Source of the DNA: Mesorhizobium caraganae | GTDB lineage: Bacteria; Pseudomonadota; Alphaproteobacteria; Rhizobiales; Rhizobiaceae | DNA: 64,000 nucleotides | NCBI RefSeq assembly: GCF_016836705.1 | Contig: NZ_JAFCGY010000011.1 | Span: 99,854 to 163,853 of the forward strand | Direction: 5' to 3' | Made by a program: the position numbers and the translations under genes | Part shown: piece by piece, positions 8,606 to 16,774 of the stretch | Layout: each line of letters starts with the position of its first letter | How positions within the stretch are numbered: position 1 is the stretch's first letter | Notes under the pieces: generated by a model | What the model saw: the letters and a program-made list of their open reading frames with translations, nothing else | The model's database searches: none | What the model was told of the DNA's origin: nothing

Positions 8606-8643
8606 GAATTCCGGCATTACGGAATTCTGGCCGGACGGAATTC
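8606..8643. promoter_or_regulatory. Repeated CGGAATTC blocks upstream of etfB
   Basis: A perfect 8-bp inverted repeat, gaattccg (8606-8613) and cggaattc (8620-8627), has a 6-base loop. A third cggaattc follows at 8636-8643. The site is about 85-120 bases upstream of etfB, where a regulator could bind. It also resembles part of the 46-base intergenic repeat (aattccggacggaa), so it may instead be a decayed copy of that element. The rest of 8521-8736 shows nothing else recognisable. Confidence 0.4.
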
Positions 8644-8736
8644 TTGTCTTCTGCCGCCTAACGGTGGCGTCCTCCGTAGTTGTGGCAGCGCAACACGTCA
8701 ATATGCTACGGCAGCGGCCAAACCACTCAAATCGGT

Positions 8737-9537
8737 TCAGTCCTGACCGGAAGCGCTGCCGCGGCCCCAGCGCGTCGCCGGTTGCGTGGACGCGGGATCG
8801 GCCGGCGCCGGCCCGGTGGAAACGGCGGGCTGATCGGCGGGTTCGGGCTCGCCGTCGTCACCGGCAAGCAACGGCACGCCGCGGCTGCGCATGATGAGCA
8901 CCAGCACGCCGCCGGCAATGATGCCGCCGATATGGCAGGCCCAGGAAATCTGGTTTTCGCCGCCGGCGGCAAACATCACCACCTGGAAGCCGATCCACAG
9001 GATCAGCGGGATGAAGGCCGGGATGCGCAGCGGAATGCGGGCGAAGACCAGCACCCACACTTTCACCCGGGGATAGAGGACCAGGTAGGCGGCGACGACG
9101 CCGGCGATGGCGCCGGAGGCGCCAATCAGCGGCACTTGCGAATCCCAGGCGACGAGCCCCTGGAAAAAGGCTCCCGCGATGGCGCACAGCAGGTAGAAGA
9201 TGAGGTAGCGGATATGGCCGAGCGCGTCCTCGACATTATCGCCGAACACCCACAGGAACAGCATGTTGCCGCCGAGGTGGAAGATATCGGCGTGCAGGAA
9301 GGCATAGGTGAGGTAGCTCAGGCTCTCCGGAATGACGACGAACTGGGGCGAGAGTTCGGCCGTGTTGTGGACGACCGAAGGAATGAAGCCGAGGCCGAGC
9401 ACGGCTGCGTTGTTGAAATTTTCACCGCCGATCGTGGTGATAAGAAAGACCAGCGCGTTGGCCGCGATCAGGCTGATCGTCACATATTGCAGCCTTATGT
9501 GGCGCAACCTGTTGGTGTCATAAAGCGGGATAAACAT
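8737..9537 (-). CDS. Rhomboid family intramembrane serine protease
   Basis: This 266-residue membrane protein cuts other membrane proteins within or near their transmembrane helices. The catalytic serine is S141 in GASG and the catalytic histidine is H202 in CHIGG, so the Ser-His dyad is intact. The FLHADIFHLGGNMLFLWVFG stretch contains the HxxxN pattern of the oxyanion region. The C-terminus after about residue 215 is a Pro/Ala-rich cytosolic tail. I chose the ATG at 9537 (MFIPLYDTNR), which has gagagga about 8 bases upstream; the frame is open 30 codons earlier, but that part is not rhomboid-like. It lies 31 bases after the adenosyltransferase gene and is probably cotranscribed with it. Confidence 0.94.
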   Translation of the reverse strand: MFIPLYDTNRLRHIRLQYVTISLIAANALVFLITTIGGENFNNAAVLGLGFIPSVVHNTAELSPQFVVIPESLSYLTYAFLHADIFHLGGNMLFLWVFGDNVEDALGHIRYLIFYLLCAIAGAFFQGLVAWDSQVPLIGASGAIAGVVAAYLVLYPRVKVWVLVFARIPLRIPAFIPLILWIGFQVVMFAAGGENQISWACHIGGIIAGGVLVLIMRSRGVPLLAGDDGEPEPADQPAVSTGPAPADPASTQPATRWGRGSASGQD

Positions 9538-9568
9538 GCCCCAGGTCCTCTCCCGCCTTCGAGAAAAC

Positions 9569-10150
9569 TCAGCGGTTCTTGCCGGGCACCCATAACACGT
9601 CGGCATTTCCGTTGTCATTGACCGCACGGGCGGCCACGAACAGAAAGTCGGAGACGCGGTTGATGTATTTCAGCCCCTCGCGGTTGACGTGCTCGGCCGG
9701 GTCCTGCGCCAGCGCCACCATGATGCGCTCTGCCCGCCGCGCTACGGTTCGGGCAAGATGCAGGGCCGCGGCCGCCGGCGTGCCGCCGTTGAGCACGAAG
9801 GATTTCAGCGGCTTAAGCTCCTTGTTGAGGAGGTCGATGTCTTTTTCGACGCGGTCGGTCTGCGAGGCGATGATGCGCAGCGGCTCGTAGTCCAGCGGCT
9901 TGCCGTCGTCAGGCACGGCGAGATCGGCGCCGAGATCGAACAGGTCGTTCTGGATGCGGGACAGCATCGCGTCGATCGCGGGATGGTCAGCGGCGGTGTG
10001 CAGGCGAGCGATGCCGATGCAGGCATTGGCTTCATCGACGGTCCCATAGGCATCGACGCGCAGGTCGGATTTCAGCCTGCGTTCACCGGTGCCGAGGCCT
10101 GTGGTGCCGTCGTCGCCGGTGCGGGTGTAGATCTTGTTGAGCTTGACCAC
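9569..10150 (-). CDS. Cob(I)yrinic acid a,c-diamide adenosyltransferase, PduO type
   Basis: The 193-residue product transfers the adenosyl group of ATP to cob(I)alamin to make coenzyme B12. It belongs to the PduO/MMAB type rather than the CobA/BtuR type: the N-terminus has KIYTRTGDDGTTGLGTGERR, the ATP-binding loop, followed by VDAYGTVDEANACIG. The later helices contain the conserved FVLNGGTPAAAALHLARTVA region and RAERIMVAL. The start is a GTG with gggagg 5 bases upstream. It sits between the twin-helix protein gene (19 bases before it) and the rhomboid gene (31 bases after it). Confidence 0.95.
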   Translation of the reverse strand: MVKLNKIYTRTGDDGTTGLGTGERRLKSDLRVDAYGTVDEANACIGIARLHTAADHPAIDAMLSRIQNDLFDLGADLAVPDDGKPLDYEPLRIIASQTDRVEKDIDLLNKELKPLKSFVLNGGTPAAAALHLARTVARRAERIMVALAQDPAEHVNREGLKYINRVSDFLFVAARAVNDNGNADVLWVPGKNR

Positions 10151-10169
10151 GTCGCCTCCCGAACGGCCG

Positions 10170-10361
10170 TCACTTGCGGGTGAAATACACCACCAGCAGG
10201 ATCAGCGCCAAGGCCACGGCCTGCAATAGCACACGGGCCTGCATCAGCTTGTTGGAGGTGACGCCGTCGCCGCCGCGCATCATGTTGATGAGGCCGCGGA
10301 CGAGCACGATCAAGACCGCGGCCATGGCCACAATGGCGAGGATTTTGAAGACGGTGATCAT
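10170..10361 (-). CDS. Small twin-transmembrane protein (HIG1-domain-like)
   Basis: This 63-residue protein has two hydrophobic helices, at about residues 4-25 and 44-60, joined by a short loop NMMRGGDGVTSNKLMQARV. The loop with conserved Arg/Gln and the two-helix layout resemble the HIG1 (hypoxia-induced gene) domain, which in mitochondria helps respiratory complexes form. A role in the bacterial respiratory chain is only inferred. It lies 23 bases after the SDR gene and 19 bases before the adenosyltransferase gene, all on the same strand. Confidence 0.82.
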   Translation of the reverse strand: MITVFKILAIVAMAAVLIVLVRGLINMMRGGDGVTSNKLMQARVLLQAVALALILLVVYFTRK

Positions 10362-10384
10362 CTAACGGCTCCAGTTCGTTTCGC

Positions 10385-11269
10385 TCAGGCGCGCCTGGCA
10401 AGCACGCGGTAGAGCATCGATGCCGGCAGGATGCGCTTGAGCATGACGCCGATTCTGGCCGGCACTGTTACCACATAGTGTGGGCGTGGGCGCCGCGACA
10501 GAAGTGCATGGCGCAAGGCCGTGTAGACCACCTCGGGCCCCGGTTTCAGCCGCGATGAGCTGCCGCCGGCCGTGAGCCGCGCCAGTTGCGCGGCATAGGC
10601 GACGTGGTGGACGGAATTCTCGTGGTCGATGTTTTTCAGAAACCAGAACAGGCCGTTGCTGGCGATCTTCGACGTCACCGGTCCCGGCTCGATCAGCGAA
10701 ACATGGACGCCGCTGCCGCTGAGTTCCTGCTGCATGCACAGCATCAGGCCTTCGAGCGCGTGCTTGGAGGCCGCATAGGCGCCGCGAAAACGCACCGGCG
10801 CCAGCCCAAGGATGGAGGAGCAGTGGACGAGACGGCCATGGCCCTGGCGGCGCATCACCGGCACGAGGCGCTGGGTCAGGTCGTGCCAGCCGAAGAAATT
10901 GGCCTCGAACTGCTCCCGCAATGCCGCAACCGGCAGGTCTTCGACGGCGCCCGGCTGTGCATGGGCGCCATTGTTGAACAGGGCGTCGAGGCGCCCGCCT
11001 GTTCGTTCCAGCACCGATGCCACAAGGGCGGCGATCGACTCCGGCTCGCGGTAGTCGAGGTAAAAGGCCTCGATGCCGTCGGCCTCGAGCGCGGCGATGT
11101 CTTCAGGCTTCCGCGCCGTCGCGAACACCCGCCAGCCATCCGCCTTCAGCGCCCGGGCGCAATAAGCGCCTATTCCGGAAGAGGCACCGGTGACAATGAT
11201 GGTGCGCAATTCTTTGATGGTGCGCAATTCTTTCGCCGGCGGGATCGTGGTTTGAGCAAGGGTTGCCAT
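10385..11269 (-). CDS. SDR family NAD(P)-dependent oxidoreductase
   Basis: This 294-residue short-chain dehydrogenase has the cofactor-binding motif TGASSGIG near residue 30. The active site has S in HCSSILGLAP and the YxxxK motif in YAASKHALEG; NNGAHAQ corresponds to the NNAG motif. After the catalytic core, MCMQQELSGSGVHVSLIEPG is typical of the family. The substrate is unknown. I chose the ATG at 11269 (MATLAQTTIPPAKELRTIKE), although the frame continues upstream over the YihY gene. The N-terminus holds a duplicated block (ELRTIKELRTI) made by a tandem 18-base repeat. The gene is divergent from yihY. Confidence 0.9.
   Translation of the reverse strand: MATLAQTTIPPAKELRTIKELRTIIVTGASSGIGAYCARALKADGWRVFATARKPEDIAALEADGIEAFYLDYREPESIAALVASVLERTGGRLDALFNNGAHAQPGAVEDLPVAALREQFEANFFGWHDLTQRLVPVMRRQGHGRLVHCSSILGLAPVRFRGAYAASKHALEGLMLCMQQELSGSGVHVSLIEPGPVTSKIASNGLFWFLKNIDHENSVHHVAYAAQLARLTAGGSSSRLKPGPEVVYTALRHALLSRRPRPHYVVTVPARIGVMLKRILPASMLYRVLARRA
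11198..11233. repeat. Tandem 18-base duplication within the SDR gene
   Basis: The 18-base unit gatggtgcgcaattcttt occurs twice in a row (11198-11215 and 11216-11233). It adds six residues to the SDR N-terminus, just before the first beta strand, and keeps the reading frame. It looks like a recent slippage or duplication event. Confidence 0.9.
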
Positions 11270-11329
11270 TTGCCACAATCCCTTCCCATATTCGCGGCGT
11301 CGAGACAATCGAAGGGAACGCGGCTCTTG

Positions 11330-12178
11330 ATGCGGAATATCGTCGTGCTGCGCCGCGTGCTCTATGACGCGCTTGGCCATTTCAACACCGACGACGGCTG
11401 GGCGATGGCCAGCCATCTGGCGATCACTTCGCTGATGGCGCTGTTTCCGTTCCTGATCTTTGCCACCACGCTGGCGAGTTTCCTGGGCGCGCAGGCGTTC
11501 GCCGATACCGCCGTGCATCTGGTGTTCGATACCTGGCCCGAGCAGATTGCCAAGCCGATCGCGCGCGAGGTGCTCAACGTGCTGACCGTGCGGCGCACCG
11601 ATCTTTTGACCTATGGCGTGCTCCTTGCCGCCTATTTCGCCTCCAACGGTATCGAGGCACTGCGCACCTCGCTAAACCGCGCCTACCGCGTCGCCGAAAC
11701 ACGCGGCATCATCTACCGCCGGGTGCAGAGCATCATCTTCGTGCTGATCGCCACGGCCGGCTTCCTCGCGATCAGCGTGCTTCTGGTGTTCGCGCCGCTG
11801 CTCGCGCGGCTGGCAGAAGCGCATATCGAATGGATCAAGCCCTATATGGGCACGATCACGCTGTGGCGTTTCATCATCGCCTCGACCGTCATTGTCGGCG
11901 GGCTGTTTGCCGTGCATTTCTGGCTGCCAGCGGGCAAGCGCCGCCTCGTCTCGATCGTACCGGGCATCCTGTTCACGCTTGCCGCATGGCTTGTCGGCTC
12001 AACCGTCTTTGCCACCTATCTCGATCACTTCTCGTCCTATGTCACGACCTATGCCGGGCTCGCCTCGATCATGATCGCGGTGGTTTTCCTGTACATGTTA
12101 TCGGCGATCTTCATCCTCGGCGGCGAACTCAACGCCGCGATCAGCCGCTATCTTGAAGCGAGGGCGCGGGTCGGATGA
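11330..12178 (+). CDS. YihY/virulence factor BrkB family membrane protein
   Basis: The product (282 residues) has about six transmembrane helices and the YihY/BrkB pattern: DDGWAMASHLAITSLMALFP near the N-terminus, SNGIEALRTSLNRAY in the second part, and the C-terminal FLYMLSAIFILGGELNAAIS. The family is widespread but poorly understood; it was once wrongly called RNase BN. The ATG at 11330 gives MRNIVVLRRVLYDALGHFN, a normal start; the frame extends upstream over the SDR gene, but that part is a shadow. The gene ends next to the octanucleotide array and faces the broken EamA gene. Confidence 0.93.
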   Translation: MRNIVVLRRVLYDALGHFNTDDGWAMASHLAITSLMALFPFLIFATTLASFLGAQAFADTAVHLVFDTWPEQIAKPIAREVLNVLTVRRTDLLTYGVLLAAYFASNGIEALRTSLNRAYRVAETRGIIYRRVQSIIFVLIATAGFLAISVLLVFAPLLARLAEAHIEWIKPYMGTITLWRFIIASTVIVGGLFAVHFWLPAGKRRLVSIVPGILFTLAAWLVGSTVFATYLDHFSSYVTTYAGLASIMIAVVFLYMLSAIFILGGELNAAISRYLEARARVG

Positions 12179-12180
12179 GA

Positions 12181-12396
12181 GGAATTGAAGGACTGGAGAA
12201 TTGAGGAATTGAGGAATTGACGAAGTGAGGAAGTGAGGAATTGAGGAATTGAGGAATTGAGGAATTGAGGAAAAAGGGGCCATATCTGGCGCCGTGTGCT
12301 TTTTTTCTCCAATTCTCCAATTCTCCAATTCTCCAATTCTCCAATTCTCCAATTCCTCAATTCCTCAGTTCCTCAGTTCCTCAATTCCCCAGTTTT
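12181..12396. repeat. Inverted pair of octanucleotide tandem arrays
   Basis: The left arm has nine 8-base units at 12199-12270, mostly aattgagg with aattgacg and aagtgagg variants, preceded by degenerate units from 12181. The right arm has ten units at 12311-12390: five aattctcc, then aattcctc, agttcctc and aattcccc forms. The arms are reverse complements in unit content, separated by about 40 bases. Together they could fold into a long hairpin or cruciform between the convergent yihY and EamA genes. The right arm overlaps the last codons of the EamA gene. Confidence 0.92.
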
Positions 12397-13253
12397 TCCG
12401 TTGGCCGGCCGGGCCGTGGCCAGCCCAACGCCCAATGTCGCGATCGCCATGCCGACAATCTGCACGAGGCTGAGCTGTTCGCCGAACAGCGCCCAGGCAA
12501 TGACAGCGGTGACGGCCGGCACCAGGTAGAACAGCGACGCGACCTTCGACATCTCGCCGTCGCGGATCATCACCATCAACAGGAAAATGGCGCCGATCGA
12601 CAGCACCAGCACCAGCCAGGCCATGGCAAAGATCAGTTCGCCGTTAATGATGACCGTATGCGTCTCGAAGGTCAGCGAAGCCAGGATCATCAGCGCGCCG
12701 CCGCCGATATATTGCCACATCGTCGCCGCCACCAGGTCGCCGCCCGACGCATAGCGTTTCTGCCAGATGGTGCCGGCGCTCATGCCCAGCACCGAGACGA
12801 GCGAAGCGACCAGCGTTTCCGGCGTGACGCCGCCACCGAGCGCGCCGAGCTTCGGCCACAGCACGATGACGACACCTATGAGGCCAACCGCAAGGCCGGC
12901 CCAGTGGCGCGGCAGGATGGCCTCGCAAGCACCGCCGTGATCAGCGGCTGCAGGCCGACGATCAGCGCCGAAAGCCCGGCCGGCATGCCTCGGTGGATCG
13001 CCCAGAACACCGCGCCGAGATAGACGCCATGCATGAGGATGCCGGCGACGGTGGCGTGAAGCGCTTCGGCCCTTGTGGCGCGCTTCGAGCCAAGCACGAG
13101 CATCAGGCCGGCGAGCAGCAAGGCGGCAATGACAAAGCGGGCCGCCAGGAAGGTGAAGGGTTCCGCCCATGGCATGGCATAACGCGCACCGATGAAGCCG
13201 GTCGCCCACAGGACGACGAAGGAGGCGGGGATGAACCGCTTGAGACTGTGCAT
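12373..13253 (-). pseudogene. EamA (DMT) family transporter, interrupted by a frameshift
   Basis: The N-terminal half reads in one frame from the ATG at 13253 (MHSLKRFIPASFVVLWATGF), an EamA repeat with five hydrophobic segments, up to GLQPLITAVLA near 12930. The second half (HWAGLAVGLIGVVIVLWPKL onward) continues in another frame down to 12373. Joining the two with one added base at about 12925-12930 restores a normal protein of about 290 residues with two EamA repeats. It would have been a ten-helix exporter. The break could be a true mutation or a sequencing error; no homopolymer run lies at the site. The last five residues (GELRN) come from the octanucleotide array, so the original stop may have been changed by repeat growth. 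Confidence 0.82.
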
Positions 13254-13469
13254 TTTTGGGGGGAAGCCGTTTTCGGTGGAGGCCGATTGAGTGAAGAGAC
13301 AAATACGGCAATTGCTCTAATGCGGTTCAATCCGGCAAGCAAAGCGAAACAATTGATACATAAGCTCGATCTGATGTAGGGGTGGCCGAATTCAAAAGGC
13401 GGCGTCGGACAATCGACTTCTGTCGATCGATCCGGCGACATGGCGTTTCGGCTTCCACAGGGAGCGCGC

Positions 13470-13757
13470 ATGCTGTTGCATCTCGACACAAGCTGGCTGC
13501 TGATGACGGTTGCCAGCGTGGCTGTGTTCGGCTTCTTCTTCGGCTCGGCGCTCGACGCCATCATGCAGGAGGATGGTTTCGGGTCGACCGGCAACACGCT
13601 GCTGTTCACGCTTGGCTTTTTCGTTGCGATCATGGTCGCGAACGAGCATGGCATCGTCCTTAGAGATCTGAAGCTCGCGGTTGCCTGGGGACTGGGCGGC
13701 GCCTTCGCGTTTATCGCCGCGTTGGCGCTGCTCAAGGCGGCGTTGGCTCGCCTGTAG
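13470..13757 (+). CDS. Hypothetical small membrane protein
   Basis: The product (95 residues) has three hydrophobic helices: WLLMTVASVAVFGFFFGSAL, then TLLFTLGFFVAIMVANEHG, then AVAWGLGGAFAFIAALALL. I do not recognise the family. The start at 13470 (MLLHLDTSWL) has aggga about 9 bases upstream; an earlier ATG at 13440 would add ten residues. It ends one base before the stop of the convergent gluQRS gene. The 216 bases before it hold no gene that I can support. Confidence 0.72.
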   Translation: MLLHLDTSWLLMTVASVAVFGFFFGSALDAIMQEDGFGSTGNTLLFTLGFFVAIMVANEHGIVLRDLKLAVAWGLGGAFAFIAALALLKAALARL

Positions 13758-14633
13758 CTAGAGTCCGACCAGCCGCCGGACATCGTCCGGTGAAGCGCCT
13801 GCCTGCCTGAGTGCGGCAAGGCCGGTATCGCCAAAACTCTTCGACAATTTGCGCCCATCCGGTCCAAGCACGAGACGGTGGTGGAAATAGTCCGGCTGGC
13901 CGAGGCCGAGCAGTTCCTGCAGCAGGCGCTGGATGCCGGTCGCGGAATAGAGGTCGCGGCCGCGCACGACATGGCTGACGCCTTGCAGCGCGTCGTCGAC
14001 GACGACGGCCAGGTGATAGCTGGTCGGGATGTCGCGGCGCGCCAGGATGACGTCGCCCCAATCCTGCGGCCGGGCCTCGACAGCTCTTGTCGCCGACAGC
14101 GTCTCGTCGGTGAATTCGCGCCAGGACAAATCCGTGCCGAGGCGTGCCCGTGCCGCTTCGACGTCGAGGCGCCAGGCGAAGGGTGCATTGTCGGCGATCC
14201 GGCGGTTGCGTTCGCTGATCGGCAGCGCCTTGTCGGCGGCGGGATAGAGCGGCACGCCGTCGGGGTCGCGCGGCCAGTCGCGGCCGCGCTTTTCGCGGTC
14301 GGCGATGAAGGCCCTGATCTCGCCACGGCTCATGAAGGCGGGGTAGACGAGTTCTTCGCGGATCAGCCGGTCGAGTATGGCCTGATAGTCGGCGAAATGT
14401 GCGGCCTGGCGCCGCACCGGTCGTTGCCATTCGAGGCCGAGCCATGCGAGGTCGCGAAAAATGCCGGCCTCGAATTCCGGCGTGCAGCGCGTCGTGTCGA
14501 TGTCCTCGATGCGCAGCAGCAGGCGGCCGCCGGCAGCGCGCGCCAGTTGCTGGTTGAGCAGCGCCGAATAGGCATGGCCGAGATGCAGTTCGCCATTCGG
14601 GCTCGGCGCGAAGCGAAATGTCAGGAGCGTCAT
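13758..14633 (-). CDS. gluQRS: Glutamyl-Q tRNA(Asp) synthetase
   Basis: This 291-residue enzyme attaches glutamate to queuosine at position 34 of tRNA-Asp. It is a shortened glutamyl-tRNA synthetase without the anticodon-binding domain. The class I signatures are visible: FAPSPNGELHLGHA (the HIGH motif as HLGH) and KLSKSFGD (KMSKS). The usual zinc cysteines seem absent, since the region reads VYPAFMSRGEI. I chose the ATG at 14633 (MTLLTFRFAPSPNG), where family proteins begin; the frame is open 13 codons earlier. Confidence 0.94.
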   Translation of the reverse strand: MTLLTFRFAPSPNGELHLGHAYSALLNQQLARAAGGRLLLRIEDIDTTRCTPEFEAGIFRDLAWLGLEWQRPVRRQAAHFADYQAILDRLIREELVYPAFMSRGEIRAFIADREKRGRDWPRDPDGVPLYPAADKALPISERNRRIADNAPFAWRLDVEAARARLGTDLSWREFTDETLSATRAVEARPQDWGDVILARRDIPTSYHLAVVVDDALQGVSHVVRGRDLYSATGIQRLLQELLGLGQPDYFHHRLVLGPDGRKLSKSFGDTGLAALRQAGASPDDVRRLVGL

Positions 14634-14708
14634 GTCTAAGGCGGCTTGTCGGTTGTGCTGCGGTTTTGCCAATTGCTACTTTGCTGCTCATCGGCGGACA
14701 AGGATACC

Positions 14709-15350
14709 ATGCAACGCATCGCGACACTGGACGACATAACGCGGGGGCTGGATGCGCTTTGCACTATCGATCCGCGGCTGGAAAAGGTGCGAGGCATGGC
14801 TGGCGAGGTGCCGTTGCGGCTGTCGGAGCCGGGGTTTCGTAGCCTCGCCTCGATCATCGTCTCGCAGCAGGTCTCTCGCGCGAGCGCCGATGCCATTTTC
14901 GGCCGGCTGGTGAAACTGGTCGATCCGCTGACGCCGCAGGCGATCCTTGCTTCCGGCGAGGACATGTGTCGCGAGGCCGGGCTGTCGCGGCCGAAGCAGC
15001 GCGGTCTGATCGCGATTGCCCAGGCCGTGGCCGACGGGCTCGACCTGCACCACCTCTGTTCGCTCGATGCCGAGGAGGCGATCGCGGCGATGACAGCGGT
15101 GCCGGGCATCGGCCCGTGGACGGCGGAGGTCTATCTTCTGTTCGCCGCCGGCCACCCCGATATTTTCCCCGCGCGCGATGTCGCGCTGCAGAGCGCGGTC
15201 GGCCATGCGCTCGGCATAAATCCACGTCCGCCGGAGAAAACACTCATCGCGCTGGCCGAATCATGGAGCCCGTGGCGAGGTGTCGCATCGCGGCTTTTCT
15301 GGTCCTATTATCGTGAAACCAGGGGCAGGGACGCCGCGCCACCGGCCTGA
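14709..15350 (+). CDS. DNA-3-methyladenine glycosylase II (AlkA-type, HhH-GPD superfamily)
   Basis: The 213-residue product should remove alkylated bases from DNA. The start of the domain has ASIIVSQQVSRASADAIFGR, and the helix-hairpin-helix reads AMTAVPGIGPWTAEVYLLFA. The catalytic aspartate follows in FPARDVALQSAVG. The length fits the compact AlkA form without an N-terminal domain. The ATG at 14709 (MQRIATLDDITRGLDAL) has aagga upstream with good spacing. The gene is divergent from gluQRS, with about 75 bases between the starts. Confidence 0.93.
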   Translation: MQRIATLDDITRGLDALCTIDPRLEKVRGMAGEVPLRLSEPGFRSLASIIVSQQVSRASADAIFGRLVKLVDPLTPQAILASGEDMCREAGLSRPKQRGLIAIAQAVADGLDLHHLCSLDAEEAIAAMTAVPGIGPWTAEVYLLFAAGHPDIFPARDVALQSAVGHALGINPRPPEKTLIALAESWSPWRGVASRLFWSYYRETRGRDAAPPA

Positions 15351-15478
15351 AACCGCAAAAAAGCATGAAAATCCTGCATTTTTGCCCCTTTCGGCGAGCG
15401 ACAATCCGCTTCACATCCCTGTCATGTCGGGCTTACAGTATCCGCGCCGATCGGTTCTAGAACGAGGAGGTCAACAAG

Positions 15479-16036
15479 GTGACGGTTGCCGTGTCTCCGG
15501 ATGGGCTTCCCGCGCTGGTGCTGAATGCGGATTACCGTCCGCTCAGCTATTACCCCTTGTCGCTCTGGTCCTGGCAGGACGCCATCAAGGCGGTGTTCCT
15601 CGACCGGGTCAACATCGTCGCCGAATACGAGCATGCGGTGTCTTCGCCGACCTTCTCGATGAAGCTGCCCAGCGTCGTCAGCCTGAAGGCCTATGTGAAG
15701 CCGTCCAGGCACCCGGCGTTCACCCGCTTCAACGTCTTCCTGCGCGACCGCTTCCAGTGCCAGTATTGCGGCACGCCCGAGGATTTGACCTTCGACCATG
15801 TCATCCCGCGCCATCGCGGCGGGGCGACAACATGGGAAAATGTCGTTGCCGCCTGCTCGCCCTGCAATCTCAGGAAGGGCGGCATGATGCCGGCGCACGC
15901 CAAGATGTGGCCGCTGCAAAAGCCCTATCAGCCGACCGTGCACGATCTGCACAACAATGGCCGGCTGTTCCCGCCCAACCATCTGCATGAAAGCTGGATG
16001 GATTATCTGTACTGGGATGTCGAACTGGAACCATAG
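15479..16036 (+). CDS. HNH endonuclease
   Basis: This 185-residue protein has an HNH nuclease fold in its second half. The zinc-binding CxxC is in FQCQYCGTPEDLTFDHVIPR, with the catalytic His in DHVIP, and the second CxxC is in ACSPCNLRKGG. The N-terminus (ALVLNADYRPLSYYPLSLWS) is conserved in a family found in nearly all alphaproteobacteria, so this is a core gene, not a restriction or phage nuclease. Its function is unknown. The start is a GTG with gaggagg about 8 bases upstream. Confidence 0.93.
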   Translation: MTVAVSPDGLPALVLNADYRPLSYYPLSLWSWQDAIKAVFLDRVNIVAEYEHAVSSPTFSMKLPSVVSLKAYVKPSRHPAFTRFNVFLRDRFQCQYCGTPEDLTFDHVIPRHRGGATTWENVVAACSPCNLRKGGMMPAHAKMWPLQKPYQPTVHDLHNNGRLFPPNHLHESWMDYLYWDVELEP

Positions 16037-16087
16037 AGTTCGGCACAAATCCGCCATGCTGGCCGCCTGACGCAGCTTTCTGCGCTT

Positions 16088-16117
16088 CCGGAGCTCACGT
16101 ACTTAAGTACGCTCCGG
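16088..16117. repeat. Palindromic intergenic element with a cgtacttaagtacg core
   Basis: A 14-bp perfect palindrome (16098-16111) is flanked by ccggag (16088-16093) and ctccgg (16112-16117). It lies in the 150 bases between the convergent HNH and dsbB genes. It could fold as a hairpin and end transcription from either side. Similar sequences recur in rhizobial genomes by my recollection. Confidence 0.6.
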
Positions 16118-16188
16118 TCCGGTTCTCGAAAGCCGCGCCATTCGACTCAGCCTGCCGAATTTCTGGACGAACTCTGCGTCGCGCTGAA

Positions 16189-16707
16189 TTAATCGCGAAC
16201 CATTGCGCCGCGGAAGGCGACGGCGGCGAGGATGAAGCTGGCGATGGCGTTCCAGCCGGCCAGCGACAGGCCGAGGATGCGAAGTGCCGCCTTGTCGCAG
16301 GACGGCGGCACGAATTTGTCAAGCGCGTCGAGCACGCCCTTGCCGCCGGTGTCGACCGGGCCGGCGCCGGCCGTGCAATCGGCCGGACCCTGCCACCAAG
16401 CCCATTCGACGCCCGAGTGATAGACGCCGAGATAGAGCCCGTAGAGCATCAGCATGCCGCCGATGGCGAGCAGGCCGCGCGTCAGCCAGGCCGGCGCGCT
16501 GAGCATCGAGGCGATCACCGCCAAAACCATCAGTGGCGCGCCGATGTAATAGGGCGTGCGCTGCTCCAGGCAGAGGTGGCAGGGGATGTAGCCGCCTATG
16601 TGCTGGAAGGCGAGCGCGGAGCCGACCGTGGCGGCCATGGCGACGGCGAGAAACAAAGCCGTGCGCGTCCGCTGGCGTTCGGTGTCGGCATTCATGGTCG
16701 CTGTCAT
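16189..16707 (-). CDS. Disulfide bond formation protein B (DsbB family)
   Basis: The 172-residue inner-membrane protein should re-oxidise DsbA by passing electrons to quinone. It has four transmembrane helices. The first redox pair is C43-C46 in GGYIPCHLC and the second pair is C111 (PADCTAG) and C137 (PPSCDKA), so all four catalytic cysteines are present. The ATG at 16707 (MTATMNADTE) is the likeliest start; no good ribosome binding site is visible, and another ATG four codons later is possible. The YqaA gene ends 67 bases upstream on the same strand. Confidence 0.92.
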   Translation of the reverse strand: MTATMNADTERQRTRTALFLAVAMAATVGSALAFQHIGGYIPCHLCLEQRTPYYIGAPLMVLAVIASMLSAPAWLTRGLLAIGGMLMLYGLYLGVYHSGVEWAWWQGPADCTAGAGPVDTGGKGVLDALDKFVPPSCDKAALRILGLSLAGWNAIASFILAAVAFRGAMVRD

Positions 16708-16774
16708 GGGTCTTCGTCCGTTGAATTCGCCGTCCGCCGGCATAGTTCCTGGAACCACCGCCCGCCGTGGGCGG

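Noticed and set aside
12098..12360. Open frames with repeated ENWRIGELENWRIG-type translations
   Set aside because: They are translations of the octanucleotide array and differ only by frame. No start signal or independent support exists.
15479..16036. The HNH endonuclease as part of a phage or defence system
   Set aside because: Its N-terminal pattern is that of a core alphaproteobacterial family, and no phage or restriction gene is nearby.
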